8,296 nucleotides of DNA from Betaproteobacteria bacterium. Its GTDB lineage: Bacteria > Pseudomonadota > Gammaproteobacteria > Burkholderiales > Burkholderiaceae_C. The position numbers and the translations under genes were made by a program. Within the stretch, counting starts at the first letter, position 1. The number at the start of each line of letters is the position of its first letter. The notes beneath the pieces are model-generated. The model had not been told where the DNA came from and ran no database searches. It saw nothing but the letters and a program-made list of their open reading frames with translations. The stretch spans positions 1-8,296 of the forward strand of contig JANXLW010000001.1 in NCBI GenBank assembly GCA_025354965.1. The letters are read 5' to 3'. Below are positions 1 through 6,398 of the stretch, in pieces.

Positions 1-28
1 TTGGCTTCCGGTTCACGGCCAGCACTAT

Positions 29-352
29 GTGTTCATGGAGATGACAATCCATGTCACAGAAGATCATGACCGATGCCGTTGGGTCAGCTTGGTCGACGTA
101 CAAAAGGTCGTGGGTGTCACCGCCAATGAGCGCACTCTGACGCGCACCTATCCGGGTCTGCTGAAAATGATCGGGCAGCCGGCCCAAATGCATATCCGCG
201 ACGACGCCCTGGTAACCCACTTGAGCAAGGAAAACAAGCCGACCGCCCTCAAATTCAGGACCTGGGTTGAGCGAAACATCGCCTTTCCGGGAAGAACGGT
301 ACGCAAGCGACTGGGGATCATCCCGACGAACAACCATCAAGCACGTGACTGA
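29..352 (+). CDS. Small BRO-N-like domain protein, possibly 5'-truncated
   Basis: I do not recognise a specific gene. The layout resembles the BRO-N fold of phage antirepressor-like proteins. A short N-terminal strand region leads to the segment WVSLVDVQKVVGV (about residues 18-30), where that fold carries an aromatic residue and a DV..VLG-like helix. Later comes ALKFRTWVERNIAFPGRTVRK (about residues 73-93), resembling the family's AkaFrkWV..eVLPsIRk segment. BRO-N domains usually sit in DNA-binding prophage or plasmid regulators, but nothing else phage-like is visible here. The frame opens with GTG at 29 and also offers ATG at 35 and 41, none with a clear ribosome binding site. It stays open to the left edge of the window, so the true start may lie outside. 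The gene ends 59 bases before the convergent transporter's stop codon. Assignment is by motif resemblance only. Confidence 0.5.
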   Translation: MFMEMTIHVTEDHDRCRWVSLVDVQKVVGVTANERTLTRTYPGLLKMIGQPAQMHIRDDALVTHLSKENKPTALKFRTWVERNIAFPGRTVRKRLGIIPTNNHQARD

Positions 353-411
353 GCCCAATTCCATTTCGGCATTGGCTGCTCGCTCGTCAGGAAAGCCGCA
401 ACCCACCGATG

Positions 412-1638
412 TCAGCCTTTTGCGACAGCATTCACATTCTTGCGGAAAGCTCGCCAGAGAGCCAAATCGTAGGTAATTTTTAGAATGCCGCAGGCCACCA
501 AAGGGGCTGCCAACCACCCGGCCGCAAACAACGCGCCGCCCAGCGTCGGACTGACAGCCGAGGCCAAGCTGCGCGGCACAGCGGTGAAGCCGGCTGCGGC
601 GGTTCTCTCCCCGGGTGTGACCACCGCCATGACAAACGCGCCACGCGCCGGAACGTCCATTTGCGACAGCAGCGAGCGCAACAGCAGCAAGCCGAGTGCA
701 AGCGGGAGACTTGTTGAAAACGCCGCAGCAATCAGGCACAGGCTCGCTGGAATATGGGTGAACACCATGGTGTTGAGCAAACCGATGCGTTTCGCCAGAT
801 GTGGCGCCGCGAGTTGGGACGTTGCCATGAGGAGTCCGGACCAGAAGAAAAAGGCGCCCGCCGCCGCCAGGGACATTTCAAAACGTTGAAATAGCCAAAG
901 TGCCAACAGCGAATTCACTACCAGCCCTCCAGCGAAAGAGTCTACCGAGAAAAGAGCGGCAAGTCGAAATACAATTTTGCGCGAGGGACCCAGGGGAATG
1001 GGCGGCAGCTGCTTTTCTTCAGGTTTCGGTGCCGGCAAGCCCCGGTACAACAGCCATACCATGCAGCCAACCAGTCCGTAGAGCGAGAACATTATCCGCA
1101 ATGCCGTGATTCTGGTGATTCCGGTAAAGACCACGAGCTGATCGGGCAGAACAGTCGCCAAAGCACCGATGGCTGCGAACAACGCGCCAAGCAAGCTGTA
1201 TCGCGCAAACAGCGCGGTGCGCGCCTCACCCTGGGCAGCGTCCGCCAGTCTGGCATGCTCGAGTGGCAGAAACACACTCACGTCACCAGAACTTGGATTC
1301 AGCGTGCCGACGAATGCGATCAGAAGCAAGGGCCAGAAATCGGTACTGATGGCGAAGGCAAATCCGGTTGCAGCCATCAGAACCGCCGCACTGAGCAATA
1401 TCCTTCGATGGTGAAAATGATACCCCCAGGTACCTAGCGCCAAAGTGGCGATTGCTGATCCGAGCAGGGTCGCGCTGGCCAGAATCCCCACCTCCCACGT
1501 GCCAAACCCCAGCGCCAGAAGGTAGGAGGGCAACAGGATCGAGACATAGCCGTCGGCAAAAGCTCTCAACGCGCGACCAATGAGCAAAGGCAGCACGGCG
1601 GCGTTGGCGCCAGCCGGAACCAGCCACCGCTGAATCAC
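412..1638 (-). CDS. Major facilitator superfamily (MFS) transporter
   Basis: A 408-residue integral inner-membrane permease, the usual MFS length, with about twelve hydrophobic segments. A charged, proline-rich central loop near residues 199-222 (PAPKPEEKQLPPIP) separates the two six-helix halves. Other recognisable stretches are the TM2-3 loop GTWGYHFHHRR (69-79), a degenerate form of the MFS motif A, then NPSSGDVSVFLPLEHA (114-129), and SQMDVPARGAFVMAVVTPGE (325-344) followed by AAAGFTAVPRSLASAVSPTL (347-366). These conserved-looking loops place it in an uncharacterised MFS subgroup, and the substrate cannot be inferred. The open frame extends upstream to 1890, but those 84 extra codons are not transporter-like and overlap the divergent gene. 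I therefore start at GTG 1638, just before QRWLVPAGANAAVLPLL, where homology would be expected to begin. There is no good Shine-Dalgarno sequence, so the start is less certain than the family. Confidence 0.88.
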   Translation of the reverse strand: MIQRWLVPAGANAAVLPLLIGRALRAFADGYVSILLPSYLLALGFGTWEVGILASATLLGSAIATLALGTWGYHFHHRRILLSAAVLMAATGFAFAISTDFWPLLLIAFVGTLNPSSGDVSVFLPLEHARLADAAQGEARTALFARYSLLGALFAAIGALATVLPDQLVVFTGITRITALRIMFSLYGLVGCMVWLLYRGLPAPKPEEKQLPPIPLGPSRKIVFRLAALFSVDSFAGGLVVNSLLALWLFQRFEMSLAAAGAFFFWSGLLMATSQLAAPHLAKRIGLLNTMVFTHIPASLCLIAAAFSTSLPLALGLLLLRSLLSQMDVPARGAFVMAVVTPGERTAAAGFTAVPRSLASAVSPTLGGALFAAGWLAAPLVACGILKITYDLALWRAFRKNVNAVAKG

Positions 1639-1724
1639 AACATCACCATATTTCTGGCACTTCTCAATTTTGGCGGGGTTAGGCCCCACAATGTCTGCCG
1701 GTCTGCGCCAGCAAGAAGGCGCTC

Positions 1725-1735
1725 GCACATTGTGC
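1725..1735. promoter_or_regulatory. Small inverted repeat in the divergent intergenic region (possible operator)
   Basis: A perfect 5-1-5 inverted repeat, GCACA-T-TGTGC, sits between the divergently transcribed MFS transporter and phosphatase genes. Its right half, TTGTGC at 1730-1735, also resembles a -35 element for the phosphatase gene. A dyad in this position is typical of a repressor site, but the arms are short and chance occurrence is possible. No regulator gene lies next to it. Confidence 0.25.
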
Positions 1736-1754
1736 ACTGAACCAACTATGACCC

Positions 1755-1760
1755 TATAGA
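1755..1760 (+). promoter_or_regulatory. Possible -10 box for a leaderless phosphatase transcript
   Basis: TATAGA (consensus TATAAT) ends 7 bases before the GTG at 1768. Transcription would start at or next to the start codon, and no Shine-Dalgarno sequence is present, so a leaderless mRNA is a consistent reading. The nearest -35-like hexamer, TTGTGC at 1730-1735, has a 19-bp spacer, which is longer than optimal. Confidence 0.3.
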
Positions 1761-1767
1761 CTGCATC

Positions 1768-2511
1768 GTGTTGAACGACCCTCCTACCTTGTACACCTTG
1801 CAAGGCGCTTCCAACTTTCGTGATCTCGGCGGCTATCAGGGTGCCGATGGCTGCCTTGTTCGCCGTCGTCGGGCCTTCCGGTCTGACCACCTGGCGGGCC
1901 TGACTCCGGCTGACGTAGTGGTGCTGCGGTCATTGGCGTTGACTCACAGCATCGACTTCAGAGGGGTCGCCGAGTGCGCCGCCAAGCCATACCAGATCCC
2001 GGCAGTTACGAGGCTTGCCTTTCCCATCGAGCCGACCGTGCTGCGCAGGGTAAACAACCTGTTGGCATTGGGACACATCCCCAGCACCGAAGAAACCGTC
2101 GAGTTGATGTGTCAGACCTACCGTGCCTTTGTGCATGAACACGGCCCCACTTTCGGTCGCTTCTTGCGGCACCTGTTGTTGCATCCGACGCCGCTTGTAT
2201 TTCATTGCACGGCTGGCAAGGATCGCACCGGTTTTGCTGCAGCATTGATGCTGTCGGCACTGGGTGTGGAGCGCGACACCATCATGCAGGACTACCTGTT
2301 GAGCAACCAGCACTACCGCCGCAGCCCTTCATTGGAACCAGGCGGTCCAGCGCATGTGATGGAGGTCATATGGCAGGTGCAGCCAGCCTTCCTGCAGGCC
2401 GCCTTCGATGTGATCGACTGCGATTACGGCGGCCTGTCGGGCTACCTGGCCGGACCGCTGGGCATTCGAGCCGACGAGCGCGAACAATTACGCCGCACCT
2501 TGCTTGAATAG
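1768..2511 (+). CDS. Tyrosine-protein phosphatase family protein (Y_phosphatase3 type)
   Basis: A 247-residue cytosolic protein of the bacterial dual-specificity/tyrosine phosphatase family whose members carry an HCxxGKDRTG P-loop. The signature HCTAGKDRTG is at residues 146-155, with Cys147 as the predicted thiophosphate-forming nucleophile and Arg153 as the phosphate-binding arginine. The family's N-terminal block NFRDLGGY (16-23), the AFRSD segment (36-40), the IDFRGVAE segment (62-69, usually IDLRsxxE) and DYLLSN (175-180) are all present, so the domain appears complete. Relatives hydrolyse phosphotyrosine, phosphoinositides or small phosphoesters, and the substrate here is unknown. GTG 1768 or TTG 1771 puts the usual short lead before NFRDLGG. 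Neither has a Shine-Dalgarno sequence, and a -10-like box lies immediately upstream. It is divergent from the MFS transporter, which may indicate shared regulation, and it converges with the exonuclease gene across a 46-base gap. Confidence 0.9.
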   Translation: MLNDPPTLYTLQGASNFRDLGGYQGADGCLVRRRRAFRSDHLAGLTPADVVVLRSLALTHSIDFRGVAECAAKPYQIPAVTRLAFPIEPTVLRRVNNLLALGHIPSTEETVELMCQTYRAFVHEHGPTFGRFLRHLLLHPTPLVFHCTAGKDRTGFAAALMLSALGVERDTIMQDYLLSNQHYRRSPSLEPGGPAHVMEVIWQVQPAFLQAAFDVIDCDYGGLSGYLAGPLGIRADEREQLRRTLLE

Positions 2512-2557
2512 AGACAGCCAGCGCAGCTTTTGCAATGGCAGCACCATCCGGCTCGTG

Positions 2558-3214
2558 TCACAAGTTTCTTAACTGATTGAGCTTGATGAAAGCCAGTGCC
2601 GCCATCACCGCGTCATTGAGGGCGTCGTGCGCCTCGCGCAGCGGTAGACCAAGATCATTCATCATGGTTGCAAAGCGCAGGTCAATATCGGCGTTGGCCT
2701 GCTGTTGATAAGGTGGAAGTTGTTTGAATTTGTGGTCGTAATACAGACTTGACACTTCAATTTTGGCTTGTGGCAAACCCTGACCCAGCATCGGCCAGAT
2801 GGCCCGGTGCAGCATGGCCAGGTCAAATTCAAGGTAATACCCAACCAGCGGTCGGCTGCCGATGAAATGCATCAGGCGTTTCATCGCCTCCTCGACCGGC
2901 AAACCGTGGGCCACGTCGCGTTCGCGCAGGCGATGAATGCGCACACTCTCGGCCGACACACCGCGCTCGGGTCGCACCAGCAACTCAAGCCGTTCACTGG
3001 TCATGATGCGGTTGCCGACAATGCGTACTGCGCCAATAGAAATGATCTCGTCGGTGCGCACGTTCAGGCCGGTCGTTTCGCAGTCAAGCGACACCCATTC
3101 GTTGACCGGTGGCGGGTCGAACATGAAACGAAACGCAGGATCGCCCAGGTGGTAGATCAGCCATTCGCGCTTGAGGGCTGCCCACCAAAGCGCCGGCAGA
3201 AAAAAGTCCTGCAT
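2558..3214 (-). CDS. DEDDh-type 3'-5' exonuclease (DnaQ/PolC-epsilon-like)
   Basis: A 218-residue nuclease of the RNase T/DnaQ superfamily, predicted to remove nucleotides from the 3' end of DNA or RNA with two metal ions. All five catalytic residues are visible: Asp44 and Glu46 in DCETTG (ExoI), Asp131 in YLEFD (ExoII), and His196 with Asp201 in HDALND (ExoIII, the DEDDh variant). About 40 residues precede the nuclease core, an extension I recall from homologues encoded beside DUF294 proteins. It is too short to carry a polymerase or the epsilon C-terminal tail, so it is unlikely to be the replicative proofreading subunit. Its ATG overlaps the stop codon of the upstream DUF294 gene by one base (TAATG), which implies translational coupling. 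It is the last gene of the operon. The substrate is unknown. Confidence 0.93.
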   Translation of the reverse strand: MQDFFLPALWWAALKREWLIYHLGDPAFRFMFDPPPVNEWVSLDCETTGLNVRTDEIISIGAVRIVGNRIMTSERLELLVRPERGVSAESVRIHRLRERDVAHGLPVEEAMKRLMHFIGSRPLVGYYLEFDLAMLHRAIWPMLGQGLPQAKIEVSSLYYDHKFKQLPPYQQQANADIDLRFATMMNDLGLPLREAHDALNDAVMAALAFIKLNQLRNL

Positions 3215-5037
3215 TACATCGTGTCCAGATGGAAGCGATAGCGCAGCAGGGCCTTGAAACGCTTGACCACACCCAGCGTGTCTTTCAGCAAGTCACGGTC
3301 CAGGCTACTAAGCCGCGCCACATTGACGGCGCCGGTCACCGCTTTACCGGTTTCCAACTCGGCAAGCCCGACCTTGAGCTTCAGACCCATGAAAAAATGC
3401 AGACTGTCGGTCAGGTCCAGCCCCATGGCGGCGTCAAGCTTGCCGTCATTGACCAGCGCCGAAATGCGGCCCGTGGTGCTGATTTCCTGGATGCGATGCG
3501 CCATTGCCAAGCTGCGAACGCCGTGCACGATCGGAAAGATCCCTTCCTTCTTGAGATTGAGTTGTTGATCGGTCTCACCCAGACCCAGCAAGCGATTCCA
3601 CCAGCCGGTGCTGGAGCCAAAGGAATCGATTGCAGCCGCAAAGCGACTCAACATGGCATCGTTGTCCGTCGCGATCTGCATCAGCCCATATCGAACCACT
3701 TCCAGCAAGCGGTCATCGCCACAGACCGTGTGCGCATCCATGAAGATGGCCAGATTCATCAAGCTGTCGCCGTCCGGCATGATCAACCACTGGCGCGTCA
3801 TTTGCCCAAACTCGCTGGCGCTCTTGCGCCACTGCGGATTGCTCACCATGATGTGCCCCGGACATTCCGGATAGCCAAACTCTCGAAGCGCGTTGGAAAA
3901 TCTCTGACTGATGGTGTCCAGATTTTCGGGTGGCGTGTAGCTATCGCGCAAGATCAGACCGTTGTCCTGATCAGTCTTTAGCAACTGCTCGCCACGCCCC
4001 TCGCTGCCCATGACAAACAGGCAGCTATTGGCAACCAGGTCGGCGGGTGCAATGAGGTTCCAGGCGCGTTCGAACAAACGGGCATTGAGCTGCTGCACCA
4101 GTTTGGCGATCAGACTGACACGCGAGCCACTGCGATGCAACGAGGCAATCATGCGGGTGATCTGGACCGCTGCCTGGCTTAGGCCCGCCAGGTCCTTCGC
4201 CTCCTCAATCTGCACCGTGATCAAGTGCGACTGGTTGGACAGAAAACTGAAGAGGTCAAGTGCTTCCAAAATGCCTACCACCTGACCGGCCTCGACCACC
4301 ACCACGCGGTGAACACGCCGACGCAGCATCACCGCCATGGCATCGCCCAACTGGTCGGAAGGCCTTACTTCGATCAATGAAAAGTTGGCCAGCTCACCAA
4401 CCGCCAGCTGGTCAAGCCGGCGGCCGTCCAGAACGGCGCGCTGCAGCGCTGTAGTGGTAAAAATACCCAACCGGGGTGGCTCGGTCTGCCGGTCACGCAC
4501 CAGCACATTGGAGGTGCGCTTGTCCTGAAACAAGGTGACGACCGAGAGAATATCAGTGTCGGCATCGACAAAGTAAGCTGGCCGCAAAAAAGCCTCATCC
4601 ACTCTGGACAGGGTGAGCGATTGCAGCTCGTACTGGCTCTTGCGCTGCGACAAGGCGCTGAGCTTGTTGCTGAGATCGGAAAATAGCAGCGCGCCAAAGG
4701 TCGCGTTGGCCGCGATCAGGTCGCTGACCGCCTGGCGCGCCAATTGGTAAGCCACCACCTCCTCGGCCGCTACGAAGCGGCTGCTGACCCGGCCCGCCAC
4801 CAGTCCCCGACCATCGAAGCAATCATCAGGTCCATAGGTGGTGGTGACCTCATTGCCTTCCAGTTGCGACACATAACCTTTGATGATGACAAACAGGTGG
4901 GTCGGTGTGGTGCCGACGTCCAGAATGATCTCAGCCTCTGGAAAATAAACAACATCAACGCTGTTGCGAACCAGTCGCTGCTCGTCCGCATTCAGGCAGT
5001 CAAACGGCGAGGCGGAAAAATTGAAGGCATTGGGCAT
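3214..5037 (-). CDS. cNMP-binding/CBS/DUF294 putative nucleotidyltransferase
   Basis: A 607-residue cytosolic multidomain protein with no signal peptide or membrane segments. Domains in order are a CRP-like cyclic-nucleotide-binding fold (about 12-125), two CBS repeats (about 149-208 and 218-270) expected to sense adenine nucleotides, a DUF294 nucleotidyltransferase domain (about 300-410), and the DUF294 C-terminal helical domain (about 470-605). The catalytic-type motif is GSEGRGEQLLKTDQDN (344-359), a GS motif followed by Asp356-x-Asp358 as in GlnD/GlnE-like transferases. Family members are annotated as predicted signal-transduction proteins. To my knowledge no reaction is firmly established for them. 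The phosphate-binding cassette of the cNMP fold (about 74-90, FDGRGLVAGRVSSRF) lacks the usual G-E-L...R-A/S pattern, so cAMP binding is doubtful. Its ATG follows the upstream stop after 12 bases with only a weak ribosome site. It is coupled to the exonuclease gene. The same pair often lies beside the acetate permease gene actP in other proteobacteria, but not within this window. Confidence 0.92.
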   Translation of the reverse strand: MPNAFNFSASPFDCLNADEQRLVRNSVDVVYFPEAEIILDVGTTPTHLFVIIKGYVSQLEGNEVTTTYGPDDCFDGRGLVAGRVSSRFVAAEEVVAYQLARQAVSDLIAANATFGALLFSDLSNKLSALSQRKSQYELQSLTLSRVDEAFLRPAYFVDADTDILSVVTLFQDKRTSNVLVRDRQTEPPRLGIFTTTALQRAVLDGRRLDQLAVGELANFSLIEVRPSDQLGDAMAVMLRRRVHRVVVVEAGQVVGILEALDLFSFLSNQSHLITVQIEEAKDLAGLSQAAVQITRMIASLHRSGSRVSLIAKLVQQLNARLFERAWNLIAPADLVANSCLFVMGSEGRGEQLLKTDQDNGLILRDSYTPPENLDTISQRFSNALREFGYPECPGHIMVSNPQWRKSASEFGQMTRQWLIMPDGDSLMNLAIFMDAHTVCGDDRLLEVVRYGLMQIATDNDAMLSRFAAAIDSFGSSTGWWNRLLGLGETDQQLNLKKEGIFPIVHGVRSLAMAHRIQEISTTGRISALVNDGKLDAAMGLDLTDSLHFFMGLKLKVGLAELETGKAVTGAVNVARLSSLDRDLLKDTLGVVKRFKALLRYRFHLDTM

Positions 5038-5049
5038 GGTGGCTGGTAT

Positions 5050-5682
5050 TCAACGCCGCACAGCTTGCACCACGCTTGCGGCTTCGTCCCAATGCTGTTC
5101 CAGCCAGGTGTCACCAGACAGGTGGGCCCGCAGCATGGGCAAGGCATCAAAACCCCAGAACAGTTTGCCATCCACGGCAAATGTGGGCACACCAAAAATG
5201 CCCAGCGCGATGGCTTCATCGGTGTGCGCTTTGAGCTGGGCCTTGACCTCGTCGCTGTTCGCCGCGCGCTTGGGGTCAAGCTGCAGCGTCAAGGCCTGCA
5301 GGCGCTGGGCATCGGTTGCCTCGGCGCCACCGCGCCAGACATGCCTGAACAGGCTTTCGCACACGTAGCGATTCGGCAAACCCTGCGCGTCACATGCCAC
5401 GGCCAGACGCAACAGCGCCAGTGGATTGAAAGGATGACTGGCCGGCAATTGCATCTCGATACCCTGGCTGTGCGCCAGCCACAGTACCTGACGGTAAGTC
5501 CAGTCGCGTTTGCCGGGCATCTCTGCCGGTCCCAATTGACCGTGGTGCTTGAGCAGTGCCGCAAACAGGACCGGCTTGTAGGTCAGGCTGTAGCTGTGCC
5601 CCATCAGGGCCTCAGGCAGTTTCTCAAACGCCAGATAGGCGTAGGGCGAAATGAAATCCAGATAGAAAGTGATGTGCTTCAT
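5050..5682 (-). CDS. 2-hydroxychromene-2-carboxylate isomerase-like protein (DsbA/GST-kappa fold)
   Basis: A 210-residue cytosolic protein of the DsbA-like thioredoxin superfamily, HCCA isomerase/GST-kappa branch. These enzymes use glutathione to isomerise 2-hydroxychromene-2-carboxylate in naphthalene catabolism (NahD), although many homologues lie outside such pathways. The N-terminal YLDFISPYAYLA (7-18) carries Ser12-Pro13 where DsbA has its CxxC, the hallmark of this branch; Ser12 is the predicted glutathione-activating residue. FNPLALLRL (85-93), the cis-proline loop GIFGVPTF (161-168) and FWG (175-177) are also typical. Length matches the family at about 200 residues. The start ATG overlaps the stop of the upstream YbaK-DUF1289 gene by four bases (ATGA). 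No ring-cleavage or naphthalene genes are present, so the substrate is probably not naphthalene-derived. The fold is clear but the exact reaction is uncertain. Confidence 0.88.
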   Translation of the reverse strand: MKHITFYLDFISPYAYLAFEKLPEALMGHSYSLTYKPVLFAALLKHHGQLGPAEMPGKRDWTYRQVLWLAHSQGIEMQLPASHPFNPLALLRLAVACDAQGLPNRYVCESLFRHVWRGGAEATDAQRLQALTLQLDPKRAANSDEVKAQLKAHTDEAIALGIFGVPTFAVDGKLFWGFDALPMLRAHLSGDTWLEQHWDEAASVVQAVRR

Positions 5683-6398
5683 GCTTTGCTCGCGGTTCTA
5701 CGCTGCTTGATGCGCGTCCAGATGGCCCGTTTGCCGACATCATCTGCGCTGCTCCACTGAACAATCTCTTCGATGGTGCGGTAGCAGCCCTCACACAGGC
5801 CAGTCGATTCGTTCATGCGACAAACCGAACCACACGGTGAGGGGATAACTTCAACCACATCGGCCAGCGGCGCCCCCGTCAAACGCACCAGATCCTGCGG
5901 CATCAGTTTGAAGACGCCATGCGGATGTCCGGCGGCCGCCCATATTTCTTCAAAGCGCAAAAGCTCCTGATCAATCAACGTCACCGAGGGCGTTGCGTGG
6001 GCGATCGGGGGCACACCACCGATGGAGAAGCCGGTTTTGGTTTTGACAAACTCAGCGTCAGCGCGGCCCAAAGGCCCCAACAGTGCCGCCACCTTCTTCT
6101 CGTCGACACGTTTGTCGCCCGATGTCACCACCAGAACCGCCACATCGTCTGATTTGCGGCGAAAGATGATGCTCTTGGCAATCTGCCCCAGCGCAATGCC
6201 CAGCGCGTCAGCGGCCTGCTGGGCGGTGCGCGCCGCATCGTCCAGCATCACTGGCCTATGGGGATGGCCCTGCGCCTGCAAGGCAGCGGCAACACGCTGC
6301 ACACCTTCAGGCAAATTGCCCGGATTGCTGTGCGAATCGTCATTGCGAGGAGCAAAGCGACGCGGCAATCCCAATGACGAATCTTGAGCCGAGTTCAT
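5679..6398 (-). CDS. YbaK/EbsC-type aminoacyl-tRNA deacylase fused to a DUF1289 cysteine module
   Basis: A 239-residue protein in two parts. The YbaK/ProX domain (about 30-181) removes wrongly attached amino acids from tRNA in known relatives. It has VMLDDAARTAQQAADALG (50-67), the conserved-lysine segment IAKSIIF (73-79) and GGVPPIAH (127-134). The C-terminal part (about 187-234) matches DUF1289, with four cysteines at 189, 193, 202 and 205 (PCGSVC, GLCEGC) likely to bind metal or an Fe-S centre, followed by W..R...W..I. I start at ATG 6398, which shares one base with the lyase stop codon and has AAGAGG 8 bases upstream. A TTG at 6401 is the alternative. Residues 1-28 have no counterpart in the family: a palindromic repeat at 6337-6380 encodes codons 7-21. 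Without the insertion the protein would start near the TTG at residue 29 or the GTG at 33. The amino acid and tRNA specificity are not predictable. Confidence 0.9.
   Translation of the reverse strand: MNSAQDSSLGLPRRFAPRNDDSHSNPGNLPEGVQRVAAALQAQGHPHRPVMLDDAARTAQQAADALGIALGQIAKSIIFRRKSDDVAVLVVTSGDKRVDEKKVAALLGPLGRADAEFVKTKTGFSIGGVPPIAHATPSVTLIDQELLRFEEIWAAAGHPHGVFKLMPQDLVRLTGAPLADVVEVIPSPCGSVCRMNESTGLCEGCYRTIEEIVQWSSADDVGKRAIWTRIKQRRTASKA
6337..6380. repeat. Palindromic dispersed-type repeat inside the 5' end of the YbaK-DUF1289 gene
   Basis: Perfect 9-bp inverted arms, TCGTCATTG (6337-6345) and CAATGACGA (6372-6380), flank a core beginning CGAGGAGCAAAGCGACGCGG. A second pairing register uses ATTGC (6342-6346) with GCAAT (6365-6369). 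The core CATTGCGAGGAGC(A/G)AAGCGACG..GCAATC is a dispersed repeat I recognise from many bacterial genomes, where it appears in translated ORFs as SLRGAKRRGNP or GLPRRFAPRNDD. The latter reading is exactly what this gene encodes in its own frame (residues about 10-21). Only one copy lies in the window, so its dispersed nature here rests on recognition, not on a count. Confidence 0.75.

Noticed and set aside
355..375. CCAAT...ATTGG inverted repeat between the BRO-N-like gene and the transporter, considered as a terminator
   Set aside because: Only 5-bp AT-rich arms with an 11-base loop and no T-run after it.
1675..1687. GGGG-TTAGG-CCCC mini-hairpin in the transporter leader
   Set aside because: A four-base stem is too short to argue for a regulatory or attenuator structure.
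1639..1890. N-terminal extension of the transporter reading frame up to 1890
   Set aside because: The 84 extra codons are not hydrophobic or MFS-like and overlap the 5' end of the divergent phosphatase gene. The transporter homology begins near 1638.
2512..2557. Gap between the convergent phosphatase and exonuclease genes, searched for a bidirectional terminator
   Set aside because: No stable GC stem followed by a T-run on either strand could be seen.
3229..3981. Plus-strand open frame (250 codons) antisense to the DUF294 gene
   Set aside because: No domain, no ribosome site, and fully inside a well-supported gene on the other strand.
5050..5682. Naphthalene catabolic island suggested by the HCCA isomerase-like gene
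   Set aside because: No dioxygenase, aldolase or ring-cleavage genes are present. Family members commonly occur outside such pathways.
4744..5760. Long plus-strand open frame (338 codons) antisense to the DUF294 and isomerase genes
   Set aside because: It covers a gene junction on the opposite strand, has no recognisable domain, and its composition (many His, Gln and Arg) is that of an antisense shadow in GC-rich DNA.
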